Assembly: GCF_002078875.1 (NCBI RefSeq)
Contig: NC_034412.1
Location: forward strand, 32,249,552 to 32,313,551
Source: Numida meleagris
Taxonomy: Eukaryota; Chordata; Aves; Galliformes; Numididae
DNA length: 64,000 nt
Reading direction: 5' to 3'
Shown: positions 1 through 11,902 of the stretch, one piece after another
Numbering within the stretch: position 1 is the first letter of the stretch
Layout: each line of letters starts with the position of its first letter
Translations under genes and position numbers: made by a program
Notes under the pieces: generated by a model
What the model was told of the DNA's origin: nothing
Databases searched by the model: none
The model's input: the letters and a program-made list of their open reading frames with translations, nothing else

Positions 1-670
1 AATGTAAATCTCCCATTAGGTAACTTAGTACATTTCATACATTTAATTTTTTTTGTGTGTATCACCAATAGTAGAACTGTTTTTTTATTTTTATTTTTTT
101 TATTCTAGCTCTTCTGAACTAAGTCCTTTCTGTGGTAGTAAGATAGAAGGAGCAAACAATTCATTTTTAGAAGATTGTACAGAGTCTCTCTTCTGCAGCG
201 TATAGCTCTGTTAATTCTTTACTCTGATAATCTGAATTCTAGATTATTACATTTATTGTACCAGAAACATTTTCTCCCTTTCTGTTGTTCTCCACTTCCA
301 AAGTTTTTCCATTTTATTTTGTCAGTTTCTCCTTTTATGTTTTGATTTTCATTTTCTCCACTTTTTCTCTCCACTTTAATTTTTTTTTTTGTTCTTTATA
401 TTCTCTACTCCCTTCCTTCCTTCACCTATTTTGGCTTCTTTTAAATAAAGCTCTCAGGTCTAAATTGCCATCACTTCAAAATCCAAAGATAACCATGATC
501 AAACCTTTCATAGTTCTCTCAGCGGGACAATATTCTCAGTGATAGATTGGTGGTGGTGCTGCTCCGCATTTCTGATTTCTAGTATTTTAGCATAAACATA
601 GATAATAATATTTAACCAAATCTTATTCATTATTAAATCTGTCTATCTAACTATCTATATCATATACATA
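1..670. other. AT-rich unannotated sequence
   Basis: No gene or recognisable repeat is seen. The stretch is pyrimidine- and AT-rich, with T runs near 80-105 and 380-392. The open frame at 285-542 on the plus strand is a low-complexity Phe/Leu/Ser translation of the T/C-rich DNA and is not taken as a gene. Confidence 0.5.
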
Positions 671-1234
671 GATCACTCCGAAAGTAATGCCTTCCATTTA
701 TTTCCATGGAAACTCCAATGGATACAAAGAGCATGATGATGCTGTTTGATAGAGCACATCCTCGGGTACAAAACACCAGTTTTCAACATATTCATCACCA
801 TTAGCTATGCATTTTCAGCAGCAATGAACTACAGCCTGCAAGCTGAGCTTGTAAAAATCTGCACCAGCAAAGGAGACCCACTGTCATTACTGCTGAAACA
901 CACCACCCACCGCCTCACTGTGCTCACATCCACTGTTTGGTCTCCAGAAACATTTAACAAGCATCCATGAATGTCACTGGGTACAATTTTTTTCTGAATG
1001 GAGAAATTCAGTTCACAGCTTTGCTTTGTATGCACTTCTATGTCAGATGCCATTTTGTCAGACTGTCCCTCTGCTGCTGTCTGTCTCACGGCAATAACAT
1101 GTAACAGGATATTGCAAGGGAGGTTTAACCTCTAGTGCCATACCACCAACATCCATTTCTGATGTCATGGGCCAACATATTTAAAAAAAAAAAAAAAAGG
1201 AAGCATTACAGCATTACTTTCAGAATAGCTTTTG
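671..1234 (-). mobile_element. mariner-like DNA transposon, internally deleted copy
   Basis: The element is bounded by imperfect inverted termini: CCGAAAGTAATGCC near 678 and GCATTACTTTCAGA near 1211 on the other side. Just inside the left end is the word TTTATTTCCATGG, shared with a second copy near 22.41 kb. The minus strand codes for the N-terminal part of a mariner/SETMAR-type transposase, then what looks like the extreme C-terminal end, so most of the catalytic region is missing. The 564-base length is well below a full-length mariner of about 1.3 kb. TA dinucleotides occur at 669-670 and 1235-1236 and could be the target duplication, but the two end offsets differ by a few bases, so exact edges are uncertain. 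The A run at 1181-1198 lies inside the element. The family resembles the abundant chicken mariner/Galluhop group; that name comes from memory and is not a database match. Confidence 0.82.
829..1053 (-). pseudogene. mariner transposase N-terminal remnant
   Basis: Reading the minus strand from an ATG at 1053 gives a start MASDIEVH, followed by a helix-turn-helix-like stretch with DIHGCLLNV and the motif VSTVRRWVVCFS, then SGSPLLVQIFTSSACRL. This is the DNA-binding domain pattern of mariner transposases, where an HTH ends in a T-[VI]-x-R-W-V word. The frame can be extended upstream to an ATG at 1089, but the ATG at 1053 fits the family start better. About 75 codons survive. The DD(34)D catalytic domain is absent because of the internal deletion, so the product cannot act as a transposase. 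Confidence 0.75.
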
Positions 1235-1329
1235 TACATTTAGTATAGAGATGTTTTTCCTTTTCTGTCTGATGCATAATCATTGCACAATATCATCAGA
1301 TATTAGAAGGCTGTACAGAAACAAAGCTG

Positions 1330-1556
1330 CAACACCTCTCTTTTGAAGAAGGGTTGAGGGAGCCAGGCTTGTTTAGCTTGGAGAAGGCTTCGGGGAGACT
1401 TCATTGTGCTCCAGCCTTGAAGGAGGCATTCAAGGCCAGGATGGATGGGATCTTGGGCAGCCTGATCTAGTGGTAGGCAGCCCTGCCTTGACCCCTGCAA
1501 GGGGGATGGAACTAGATAATCTTGAAGGTCCCTTACAAACCGAGGCGTTCTGTGAG
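1330..1556 (+). mobile_element. CR1 LINE 3' fragment with internal deletion
   Basis: The sense strand shows the usual CR1 C-terminal coding words (TTGAGGGAGCCAGGCTTG, then TTTAGCTTGGAGAAGGCTTC), then jumps near 1423 to the extreme 3' part (ATTCAAGGCCAGGATGGATG, CAGCCTGATCTAGTGG, GATGGAACTAGATAATCTTG, AAGGTCCCTTACAAACC) and ends in a degenerate CR1 terminal octamer around 1545-1556. Both 5' truncation and an internal loss of a few hundred bases are evident. It is non-coding debris. Confidence 0.85.
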
Positions 1557-4500
1557 TCTTTGTAGTAAAGTTTTAGGGCTTGTAGCCAAATCGCATAGCA
1601 TTTTTATGCCTAAAAACACAAGTTCAGAATGGTAAGATAGAAAATAAGAAATAAATGTAAATGGATTAAATCCTCCTTCCCAAGTCTATTCAAACAGAAC
1701 TCATGCAGAAAACCATAGCTTTTTCTTTTTCTGTTGATATAAATCTCTGTCATATTTGCCTCCTTCTAAGTAACTGCTGAGGAATTCTAGCGATAACTAT
1801 GGATATATGCTCTTATATGCCTAGTTTATCTAATTCTTCAGTTGCTTGCAAAATCTTGGTTGAAAGGTCTGTCGTAATCCATTTATCTAGTCACGTTCGG
1901 CCAAGTGATATATTTGGACTTCAAATGAATGTACCAAAAATGTTTGTATGATCTTGCCCTATGGCAGTGTTCTGCAGACTGGTAAAAAATTTTCTGTACA
2001 AGTAGAAAGCAGCTCTGTAACTTTGGGATTATTGGTAGTAATAGCAACTACTGAGAACAGGAGTTTTCATTTGATAACCCTGTTTATGTTAGGGTGAAAA
2101 TCTGAAAATCCTGTCTGAGCTTATCACTGTTTCACTTACAAACAATTTCACATGAGAAATATCAAAATTAGCCTTGTTTCCTTATGAACACAAAACACTG
2201 AGAAAACTAATTTGAGAATTATGATCTTGGTGAAAATGGAAGTGAGCAATTTATTTATTTATTTATTTTGCTGGTTATCCAAATACTCAGAAGTTGGTAG
2301 ATGTCAATCAGTTTTCTTCCCGAATAAGATTTGATACACTTGCTTACTCCGTTGTACTTTAGCAGAATTTACACTGTGGCTGTGTATGAATCCTGCCATT
2401 CATGGGGAAGACCCTTCTGATCAGAGACTTATTACTATTTTAAAAGAATAATAATAGAAAATACTGAAGGGCTTGCAAGAAAAGCAAGAACCAAGTGGCT
2501 CATAAAAGCTAGTACAATTAAAACCATATATACGTGCATGCACCTCTGTGGAAGACTTCAGTAAGTTTAAATAGAGCTAAAGAAATGCACATAATCAAGA
2601 TTCAAACATAAATTTATTTATATGATTCATATATTAAAAACAAAAGTTTGCACAGCAAACCAGTTTCTCAAACTGCTTCTGATTTCAAGAACATAAATGT
2701 CAAGATCTTTAAAAATGAACTCCTAATAATAAAACAACTTTTAGATTCATCTTGATCCTTCTTTTGTGCTCTTTCTTGTGAGTCAGAGTGATTGATACTC
2801 AAATTATTTCCTGAAATGTAAATGATTCAGGTAATCCCATTAGGAAAGATATGAAACTGTAAATTTCTTATGAAGTAAAAATTACAGTGCAGCCTGATGT
2901 CTTGAGAGCAGTTTCACAGTCTTAAAAAAGAAAAGAAAAATATTATAAAGACAAGGAAGAATATGGAGCTCCAAGTTGCAATGCAGTCTTGCTCAAGTGA
3001 TGCCAATTACAATTGATTGAAAACTGATGCTTCACATTTGTTGTAATTCTGGATTATGTACTTGTCCAAATTAGAAGAGCTTTATTCTGGACCTTGCAGT
3101 GGATTTGATTAAAAAGCTTTCAGTCCTACTCACATCTGGAAGGATTAGGATGAGCTCAATTGTCTATTTTTCATTTGACTTCTGTTAGAATGCTTCAGAC
3201 CACAATTCCTGGTACCCTGATGACAGTTGTTTACCAGTGAATATTGTACTCCATAGAATTACAACTGGAAGATAACATTGTTATTTCAGCTCTAGTTTAT
3301 ATGATTTCCATGCACTTTTATTTTCTTAAATGAGAGCCAAGATTATATTCTCTTTATGATAAGATTTCTCTTCTAAAGATACGATTACAGAAATCCACTT
3401 TGTTCCATGATCCAGAACCAGATTGTGTAATGGTGTAGCTGACCTTTTCATATATAACTTTTGCCTATCAGGAGGCAATCCTTTTAGTGGGAGAGATGCA
3501 AAATAATGGAAGGTTGTAAAAATTTTCATCTGATGTGATGTGATGGTGAGGAGTGAGAAAACCTAAATATCAGAGTGGAGAAAAATGGTTGGAAGGAGCT
3601 GGATATCATTTATCAGTAACTTAACTGCAGTTGAGTATCGGATGCTGTTTCATGTCTGCTGTGTTCACCAAACAGTTGTCAGGCTCCATGGTATTTTCAG
3701 TTGCTCCATACAGCAGCAACGACATCATACCCTTTTTGCCTTTCCTCTGCATTTTACCAGAGGGCAGTATATGTGATTAGGAAGGGCGTGATGTCTGCTT
3801 GGGACAAGCCGTGCCATAAATATTCTTCAGTATATGTGAGAATGGTGCTTTCCAGTGGGATGTCAACAATATCATAATGCATGAAGACAGCAATTTTGAT
3901 TTACATTGCTTACCCAGGAAAGCCTTCAGATTTTCTTTCTAACATAATATTGCAACAAAAAGGTGGAGACTCTGATATTGTAAAGAATGTTGGGTCTAAT
4001 ATAAAGAATTAGCTGGTTTGTTGCTACAAACCTTTTCTTTTATTCCCTGAATGATTTGTGATTGTTTTAATTTTCAGTTTGTTAGCAAGTTTTTATTGTA
4101 GTGGCCTGTCCAGGACTGTTTATATCCTTTTCCTAATTACCTTCCAGTTCCTAGAGATGTCTGTAAAGTTACCATAGATACTATACTCAAGATGTACCCT
4201 CCCATAGAACTGTTTCTGACTTATGATTCGTGCTTACTGCCTTCATTTGTTTTTTTTGCTTTAGTCTTGTTCTTCTTAAAATATACAGATTGCTGAGATA
4301 AACTGTTCTTTTCATAAATGCTATTCATCTGAACTTTGTAGATTTAGTACTTAAAGCAGAAAGGGATTTAGCCATATAGCTGTATTTATCAATTTATTTA
4401 TTTACTAAGGTGTGGTGCAGGCTTTCCTATTCATTGGTTATCTACAAATCCAATGAAGATCAATCAGAGTTCCATCATGTTTTTTTCACAAACCTGCTTT

Positions 4501-6589
4501 TAAGCACTTAAGTGTGGCTATTGAGTCCAGCCTTCTGTTATACTATGCAAATACACTTCAGATTCTCTCAAACCACAGTGTTAAGCTCAGCTTTTGAGCA
4601 AGTTGTTTCTTTTCTTCTCTACAGCTGCTGGATAAAATTTTCAGAAGCTCGGTTAGCAGAAGGTTAATGAACACCTTACAATCTGTATTTTAAAAGCTAT
4701 AATCTAGGCATTATTAAATTTGTTCTTTACTATCACTGTTTTCTGTTTATCTAGGTTTTCTTTCCTTTTGTGATGTTCAGTCATCTGTTCCAAGTATAGA
4801 AAACGGTCATATCATTTATTTCTTCTAAGGACACTGAACAAATAAAGCTCGTGCTTGGTTATTTTCATGGGTTCTATAAGCATTAAGGCAGTTCCTTCTA
4901 GGAGACTGAACTGAGTTCTGGTAGCAGTTTGGCCCTCCCATAGAGAGCACAGTCAAGTGTAATTGTGTCCTAAAGCCTGCAGGAGCAGGGCAACACTGAT
5001 AAATTAACAATTACTTTGAGAGTTGTTCAAAGCACAGTTTACGCTGCAATTCCTTTGTCTCTCTTCATCTTGTGATACATTTCATGATGCATAGAATTAA
5101 AAAAAAAAAAAATCAAAAAAGATGTAAAGTCAAAATACAAAGACTAGAAAGTTAGTGTAAAATAGTACCAGTAAAACATTTTTCACTTCTAGGGAAAGAA
5201 ACATAGGAAATCTAAACATTTAGAAAAACTTAGTGATTAGCAAAGATTCCTTATTATTTGAGTTGGTTCACCATACAACATTGTTTTTGTCCATCAAAAA
5301 CAAGGCTATATTGCCCATGGTCAACAGTACTTTATCTAGAGATTTATAATGTGGATACTTTCTATCTTCCTCTTAGTTTTATACTTCCAAAGTTTGAGTT
5401 AAAACAAAAACATAAAAGTAATCTCTCTGCTGTTTTACTGACTGAAGTTACGAATATATGATGATGGTCTGCCATTGAAATGCGAGATACTTAGTATTTA
5501 TCTGTCTGGCAATGCCAACTGCAATTCTCCGAAATTCTTCAAAATGCATATTTTTTCATATGTTTTGTTGATCATGATGATAGGTTGGCTATTTTTTTCA
5601 AATAATATTTTCTGATCTAAGTTCTGGTATACTTCCTAAAAGACACATCGTAAGAGCCTGCTGAGTTGTTGCCTAATTAAAAAAAAAAATGTGATTGTAG
5701 TTCCTCTGTTAGATACTGACTATTAAAAAATTGGTCTAAGAAATTGTCCCAGACATTCAAAATTTATCTTTAGTAAACATAGGAGAGCAAGGCAGGGAAC
5801 TTTTCCTGATGAATTACATCAGTGCTTTTCTTCTTAGAAAACAAAATTCATTTGGTGAATAGAAATGTCTTAGCAGCACATCACGCAACTTTTGCACAAA
5901 TGGACAGTGCATACAGATATATGCCTTTAAATATAGGGAGAAAAATACCCATTCATGGTTATTCTTATGCATTAGCCTGCTTCATGTGTATAAAGGATGG
6001 TTTTTAGTTTTCTGATGTTATTTCTTCTGAGAATATTAAGCTTTGGCCCAGTGCTGCTGTAGCTCAGCTTTAATAAATTACACGCATTAATAAAAAGGAA
6101 TGACATGTTAATGAAAATATGTCATATCTTATGAACACATTTGAAAACAATATGAAGATCTATCATTTTATCTTTTGACTACAGGCAGTACATTACTGAA
6201 TACAAAAACTGTCTTTGTTCCTAGCCGGAAAAAATTTGAGTATGTTCACACTCACTGTGACATCAAAAAGCCAGCTTCTAACTATGTACATTGTTGATGT
6301 CCTCTGGGTGTGGGTGTTTAGAATTAAGAACATAGCAAATGTTCAAGACAAACCCTGTCATCCAACATGTACTCACGTGCTGCAGTTTCTTGCTCACTGT
6401 TTTACCTAACGGTAGGATGTAACGTTTTGCTGAGTATGTATATTGTTCTGAGCTTGTTCTATATGCTGGATACATGAGATTCAAAGTAATGTTGGAAGAG
6501 CTTTGCCAGTTTTAGCTGAATGTGCTTTAAACAAATTTTTGCCAACTCTGAAAGGACATAATCTCTTCCAAACAAGTCTTCCATGCTCC
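1557..6589. other. unannotated sequence, no gene seen
   Basis: About 5 kb of AT-rich DNA without a recognisable repeat or exon. It contains an ATTT microsatellite at 2249-2269 and A runs near 5099-5112 and 5679-5689. Short open frames, for example at 3326-3529, 5822-6007 and 6278-6484, show no domain or compositional signal and look like chance. Confidence 0.5.
2249..2269. repeat. (ATTT)n microsatellite
   Basis: About five uninterrupted copies of the tetramer TTTA. Confidence 0.9.
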
Positions 6590-7903
6590 AAGGCAGAGGA
6601 AGTCAGAGACTGCCTCATGAGACTGAACGTGTACAACTCTTGAAGGAACTGGCTGATGTGGCTGCCAAGCTGCTCTCCATTGTATTTGAAAAGTCATGGC
6701 TGTCAGGCAAAGTCTGTGGTGGATGGAAAAAGGGAAGCATTATTCCCACTTTCAAGAAAAAGGTGAAAGGTTACCCGGGTAACTACAGGACAGTGAGCCT
6801 CACCTCTGTGCCTGGGAAGATCATGGAACAGATCCTCCTGGAAGAGATGTTAAAGCATATACAGGACAAGGAAGTGAACTGATGTTGTCAATGACTCTAT
6901 GTCCAGGTTGAGGCTAGTCCTAAGTGGTGCCTCTCAGGGATCCATCTTGGGACTGATACACTTCAAAATCTTTTTCAGTGGCATAGACAGTGGGATTGAA
7001 TGTACTCTCAGCAAGTTCACTGATGACAGCAAGCTGAGCAGTGCGGTTGATACACTAGGAGGAAGGAATGCCATCCAGAGGGACCTGGACAGGCTTGAAA
7101 AATGGGCCTGCAAGAACTTAATGAGAATGAACATGACCAAGTGCAAGGTGTTGCACCTGGCTCAGAGTAATCCCAGATACATGCACACTGGGAGAACAGC
7201 ACATTGAACTTTTTGAGATGAGCCCTGTGGAGAAGAACCTTGGGCGTCCTTGTGGACAAAAAGCTGTACATGAACCAGTAGCATGTGCTTGCTGCCTGGA
7301 AGACAAGCTATTCTTGGGCAGCATCAAAAGAAGGGTGGCCAGCAAGGAGAGGGAGGTCGTTGTTCCTCCTCTGCTCTGCCTTCCTGAGATCCCATCTGTA
7401 GTACTGCACTGAGGACTGGGGCCCTCAGCACAAGAAAGCTGCGGAGTTGTTGGAGCAGGAGATGAGGGTCACAGAGATTATCAAAGAGCTGGAGTCCCTC
7501 TCATGTTGAGGGAACTGGGCTTGTTTAGCTTTGAGAAGAGAAGGCTTTAGGGAATCCTCATTGCAGCCTTCCAGTTCTTGAGAGGAGGTTATAAACAGGA
7601 GGGAGACAGACCCTTGTAGATGGGCAGATAGTGATAGGACAGGAGAGAATGGCTTTAATCTAAAAGAAGGGAGATTTAGGTCAGATGTTAGGGAGAATTT
7701 TTTTACTTAGAGTCTGGTGATGCACTGGAACAGGTTACCAGAGAAGTTGTGAGTGGCACGTCCCTGGAGGAGGTGTTCAGGTCTGGGTTGGATGGAGCTC
7801 TGGGCAGCCTGATCTAGTGAGTGGCAGCCCCTGTCAGTGGTAGAGTGGATGGAACTGGATGATCTTTATTGTCCCTTGCAACCCAAAACCATTTTATGAT
7901 TCA
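6590..7903 (+). mobile_element. CR1 LINE, about 1.3 kb, 5'-truncated
   Basis: This is the longest CR1 copy in the window. In order it carries the N-terminal reverse-transcriptase part ([18 protein letters not shown], then [20 protein letters not shown]), a junction near 6880, the RT catalytic region around FTDD, the thumb/C-terminal region, and the 3' UTR words GGCAGCCTGATCTAGTGAG and GGATGATCTTTATTGTCCC. It ends with a degenerate terminal octamer, TTTTATGATTC, near 7892-7902. The endonuclease half is missing, as usual for 5'-truncated CR1. Several frameshifts and stops show it is dead. The 5' edge is set where recognisable coding similarity begins and may be off by tens of bases. Confidence 0.9.
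6620..7420 (+). pseudogene. CR1 ORF2 reverse transcriptase, broken
   Basis: In an autonomous CR1 this protein nicks DNA and reverse-transcribes the element RNA. Here 6583-6882 reads through the fingers region to DKEVN and stops. The next frame (6899-7207) begins with a VVND-SMSR-like segment and passes GASQGSILGL and FTDD (7016-7027), the catalytic aspartate pair normally found as F/YADD, followed by AIQRDLDRLEKW. Compared with the family layout, roughly 90-100 codons between DKEV and the GASQGS region are missing, which includes the first catalytic aspartate segment. A further frameshift near 7210 moves the downstream reading frame. The protein cannot be functional. Confidence 0.82.
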
Positions 7904-9449
7904 AACCTAGCTTTATGGGCCCTGCTAATGATCTGAACAGTGAGTGCTTTCAGTCTCATATGCACCAGCAGCATGCAGTGAGGATAATACTGATTCCATA
8001 ACTACCAGAACTCAGGTTGTGTTTTGTTAAAGCCACAGGACACTTGAGAAAAATACCATAGTTATTTATTCTGTTATCTGGGTCTCACTGAGATTTTTGG
8101 CTTCTTAATTCATTTCTAGCAATCTTCTGCTCTCATATTTGCTGGGGAGTTCCTGAAGTGAAAAAACTCCAGCATTTAGGGCTTATGAGAGTTTTGTCCT
8201 GGTTTGAAGATAATGGTGTGCAAGAGAAAATGTAGCCCTTATTTGAGAATTAGAATGTATAAATTTGAGAATTAAATTTTAAAGAAATAAAAATTTATAA
8301 ATATTGAAACTGAATTAAGAAAAAGTTTATCTTGTTTGTGGTCTGCCCACTTCTCTTACAGCAATTCATAATCATCTATACAGAGCTTGCACCTCTTTTT
8401 GTCTTTTTCATCACATTCTATTGACATACTGTGAAGACCATTCAGAACAAGTTGTTATTGAATAGATTGTATATCACTTGATCTTCTTTGTATTTGCTCT
8501 TACTGAAAAGCAAACAAAACCCTCAGCCTACAAATATCATAAATAGACCTGTTCTTACTAAGCACTTTTTAACCGATACTTTAGCTATGCTATGGCAAAC
8601 ATCTCTCAAACTGTGGATTGAATTGAACACTGACTGAAGATGCGTTTGGTCTGGGGGTTCCAAATAATCAATCAGCTAGTTATCGGTTGATATTTGATTG
8701 TGTCAGGACTCCCATGTTGTGCATTCCTACTTGCTTTGTATGTGGGAATGTCCATTCACTCCCAGATTTTGCTGCATGCAAATGTCACCAGAACAGGATT
8801 GAGAATAGGCAGGTTAAAAAAAAAAAACTGAAAAAAATATTTCTTAGTCATCTTCCGTTTATTTTATTTTCTCTTCTTTGTTGTCTGCTATGGACTTCTA
8901 AGTATTTGTTTTCAGGGTTGCTCTGTGTTCCCTTTTTGTGAAGACTCTGGACTATAGAGTAGTAAATATGCACTTTTTTTTTAAGTCTAAAATAAATAAG
9001 TCAACATTTCTTTGCTACATGCTTTTGCTTCTTTGATTATATCCATAATTGCAGTAAACTTAATGAAGATTTTTTTTTCTTCATCAAATAAAGAAAATGC
9101 ATCCTTACCTTAAGAGATGCCCATAATTTTGTGGTACTTTCTTTCCTGGTTTTAGTGGATATGCGTAACCCATTTCTTCTATAAGCCTTGCTTCAAATCC
9201 TTGCCATTGATAAGCAGAATATGTATGTACTTTCTGTAATGTTCTTTTTTTACTTATCTGCTTCTTTCCTTTTTCTGCCACCCTAAAAAAAAGTGTACAG
9301 TGTCCTTTTATTTCTGGACATTATATATTTTACATCATACAGGGAGAAAATGAGGGAAAAAGATTCTTAATATTTTGCTACTTCCGTTTGTTCCAGTGCT
9401 CGTGTTATTTGTGTTCGTGATTTTTCTGGATGGTTGTTGGGTTTATACC
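7904..9449. other. unannotated sequence, no gene seen
   Basis: AT-rich unique-looking DNA after the CR1. It has A or T runs near 8816-8827 and 8975-8983. The open frame at 8687-8941 is partly low complexity (Lys run, Phe/Leu-rich end) and has no recognisable domain. Confidence 0.45.
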
Positions 9450-9699
9450 TAATCATTTTTAAGGAGAATCTCCATGTTTTGAACTTTCAGAAATCCATTT
9501 AATATTTTAAAGTTCAATTTGTAAGTCAACTCACTGTTTGTAAAGCAGTTCAATTTTGAAATTTGTTCAACGTTTGAACCTCTGCACATTGGTTCCACTT
9601 CAGTATGCCACAGAGACCTAATCCTCACAGAAATGCTATTTGATCCCAGGGAGAAAAAAAGATAATGAAGTGACCCTCTGCATGAAAACATAAAACAGA

Positions 9700-10000
9700 A
9701 TTCTGGGTTGCTGCCATTCAAATGAATAGAAACTGGCAGCAATTTTAACACCTTTCCAGTTTCAATTTTATTGCATTTGCAGGCACATGCTGAAATGGTA
9801 AACATTTTAATGGTCAGGCTCTGTCCACTTATACCATTACTATATCCCTATTATCTCCTGGTTTGTGTGAAACAGAAATGAAAAGGTGGCAGATTGCTGT
9901 GAATGAAAAGAATGGAGATGCCATTTGCATTCATTCCAGTTGAAGCAAATCCCTTTCTTTCCCATTTCTTTGTTGTCCTTCAGAGAGATCTCTCACAGCT
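9700..10000. promoter_or_regulatory. candidate conserved non-coding element
   Basis: This repeat-free stretch has high sequence complexity and contains the word ATTTGCAT overlapping CATTCATTCC near 9923-9938, which fits POU-octamer and TEAD-type sites. It also has TTATTGCATTTGC near 9769-9781. No coding frame is convincing: the 118-codon minus-strand frame at 9449-9805 shows no domain. The call rests only on motif density and lack of repeats, so it is weak without an alignment. Confidence 0.2.
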
Positions 10001-11103
10001 TCTGAAATCTATGAGCCAACCGCTACATTTCAATCATGTAGCTGAAACCCTATGTATCAGTCTATCATCACTTTCATAACACCAAACCTCTTTTTATAAA
10101 AGTCCATCAATTATTTCATTTCTTTTTAAATCTAATTGATTCAAGTTAATAGGAAACTTCAGCTGCACACGCTCTTTTTTAATTATTATTTTTTATTTAT
10201 TTTTAATAAGCACGACTCTGTAAAGGACGCAGAGCAAAAAAAAAAAAACACGTAAAAGGCAAGCAGCTTATATCCTTCTACCTTTTTGGTTTAAAATAAG
10301 CTTAGCTGAGACACTCTCCTGCATTGCCCTTTTTCAAAGATGAACTTGAAGATTTCCATTTCTTTGGCTAAGTTGTGGGAATGGAATCATCTTTAAACTA
10401 AGCATGCAGTATGCATTCCTAATGTGTTCCTCCTTAACAATGAATCATTTTAGAAACATTCCCTTTGTTGTCCCCCTTGCCTGTGAGGGTTTTGAAAGTA
10501 AGCAGTTTCTTTAAAACCAGTCATCAGTTAAGAGAACAAGGGTTTGGAGTAAATTGTTATATTCTTTGTCCACAGATATCTTGAACTCTGTGGAGGAAAC
10601 CCCAGCCACATCTGGCACTTTCTAAAGGGGAAGGAGAATGAACAAAAGCAGGCTGCAGTGCGTGCATTGTAGCATAAACTGCGTAATTTGAAGAGCCAGT
10701 CAATTAAACCGAGGAATTAGTTTTTGCATTTAGAGTCAGCACTTCTCAGCTCAGATGGTTATTGGAAAAAAATGTTTTTCAGCTCAATACTGCTCATTGC
10801 CTCAAATAGGTACATCTGAAATGACATGTTGCCAAAGGATATGGAGTGCGTGTGTGTGAGTGGGTGGGGATGTGCAATCCATAGCCACAGTGCTATAACC
10901 ACAGCTGTTTTGCCCCACTAAGTTCACCACACAAAAGAGCATACTAATTGTGACACTGAAGCAAGGAAGAATTCTGATGTGCTCGTTTCCATCCTGTGCT
11001 CTTATGGAGATGGCTAGGGTTAATAGGTGTTTTCTTCTGTACCAGACGGTGGTAGTCCCTCAAAAATATACTAGTAAGAAAGTTATAAAGAAGCGTAATA
11101 CTA
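10001..11103. other. unannotated sequence, one candidate regulatory stretch
   Basis: No gene is seen. There is an AT-rich run at 10178-10210 and an A run at about 10236-10248. The part from about 10560 to 10840 has balanced composition, no recognised repeat, and a TCAATTAAACC word near 10701. It could be conserved non-coding DNA, but nothing in the single sequence proves it. Confidence 0.4.
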
Positions 11104-11172
11104 ATGTGCTTGGACTCAGTGATCCTTGTGAGTCCGTTCCAGTTTAGGATATTTTTGGATTCTATTATGAAT
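11104..11172 (+). mobile_element. CR1 3' tail fragment
   Basis: The words CTTGGACTCAGTGATCCTTG, GAGTCCGTTCCAGTTTAGG and ATATTTTTGGATTCTATTATG match in order the last part of a CR1 3' end (the TTGGACTCGATGATCCTT, GGGTCCCTTCCAACTC, GATATTCTATGATTCTATG type). Only about 70 bases survive and they are diverged, so this is an old or strongly truncated copy in sense orientation. Confidence 0.7.
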
Positions 11173-11873
11173 AAATTTTCAAGTTCCAGTAAAAGCAATC
11201 CCAGAGGAAGACATCTGAATTGCCGGCAGACCAGTAGTTCCTATGTTTTCACATTATGTGTTTTGATGAATATTTTGTGCCAAAAATTTTAGAAAATCAC
11301 TAGGCAGCTTTATGAGACAGTAGTGTATGCTCTCCTCCAAACATATCTTTGTTCCTACATCCCTGATCTCAGGAGGGCTAACAACCACTAAGGGCCTGAG
11401 AGGGAGACATCCTTTTCTGATCTCATGGAGATACCAACAGTCCTCCAGAACAAGAATTTAATCATGAAAAGAGATGAGCTGCAGAGAAGCACAAGTGTAG
11501 TTTTCTAATGCTTACTACTTTTCATTAAAAACAAAAACAAAAAAAACCAACCAGTAAAGTAGTTCAGTGATGTGTATCTTGTATATCTTGTATCTGCATA
11601 AAAAATACTTATCCATGCAACTTCAAGCACATGGACAGCACGGGAAGGATGACTGGTGCATGCAGTGTGTTCTGGGCAGTCCCTTGATCCAAGGAACTGG
11701 AGGCTGCAGGTGCACCTCAAGTGACCTCAGTTGTGAACTGCAACACTACATGTAGTACTCGGGATTAAAACAAAATGCTTGTGATAATCCCTGATTTATA
11801 AACACGTACTAGTAACTGTAGCTATGTGTCCTTAACTGCTGGTACAGCTCACCTTTTTGACATGAAACTAACT

Positions 11874-11902
11874 CCCATGAATATAACACCCATGAATATA
11901 AG
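11874..11902. repeat. 15-bp tandem duplication
   Basis: The unit CCCATGAATATAACA is followed directly by a second copy that diverges only at its end. Confidence 0.85.

Noticed and set aside
9449..9805. 118-codon minus-strand frame
   Set aside because: No domain, signal or repeat; the frame ends among AT-rich words and overlaps a stretch better explained as non-coding.
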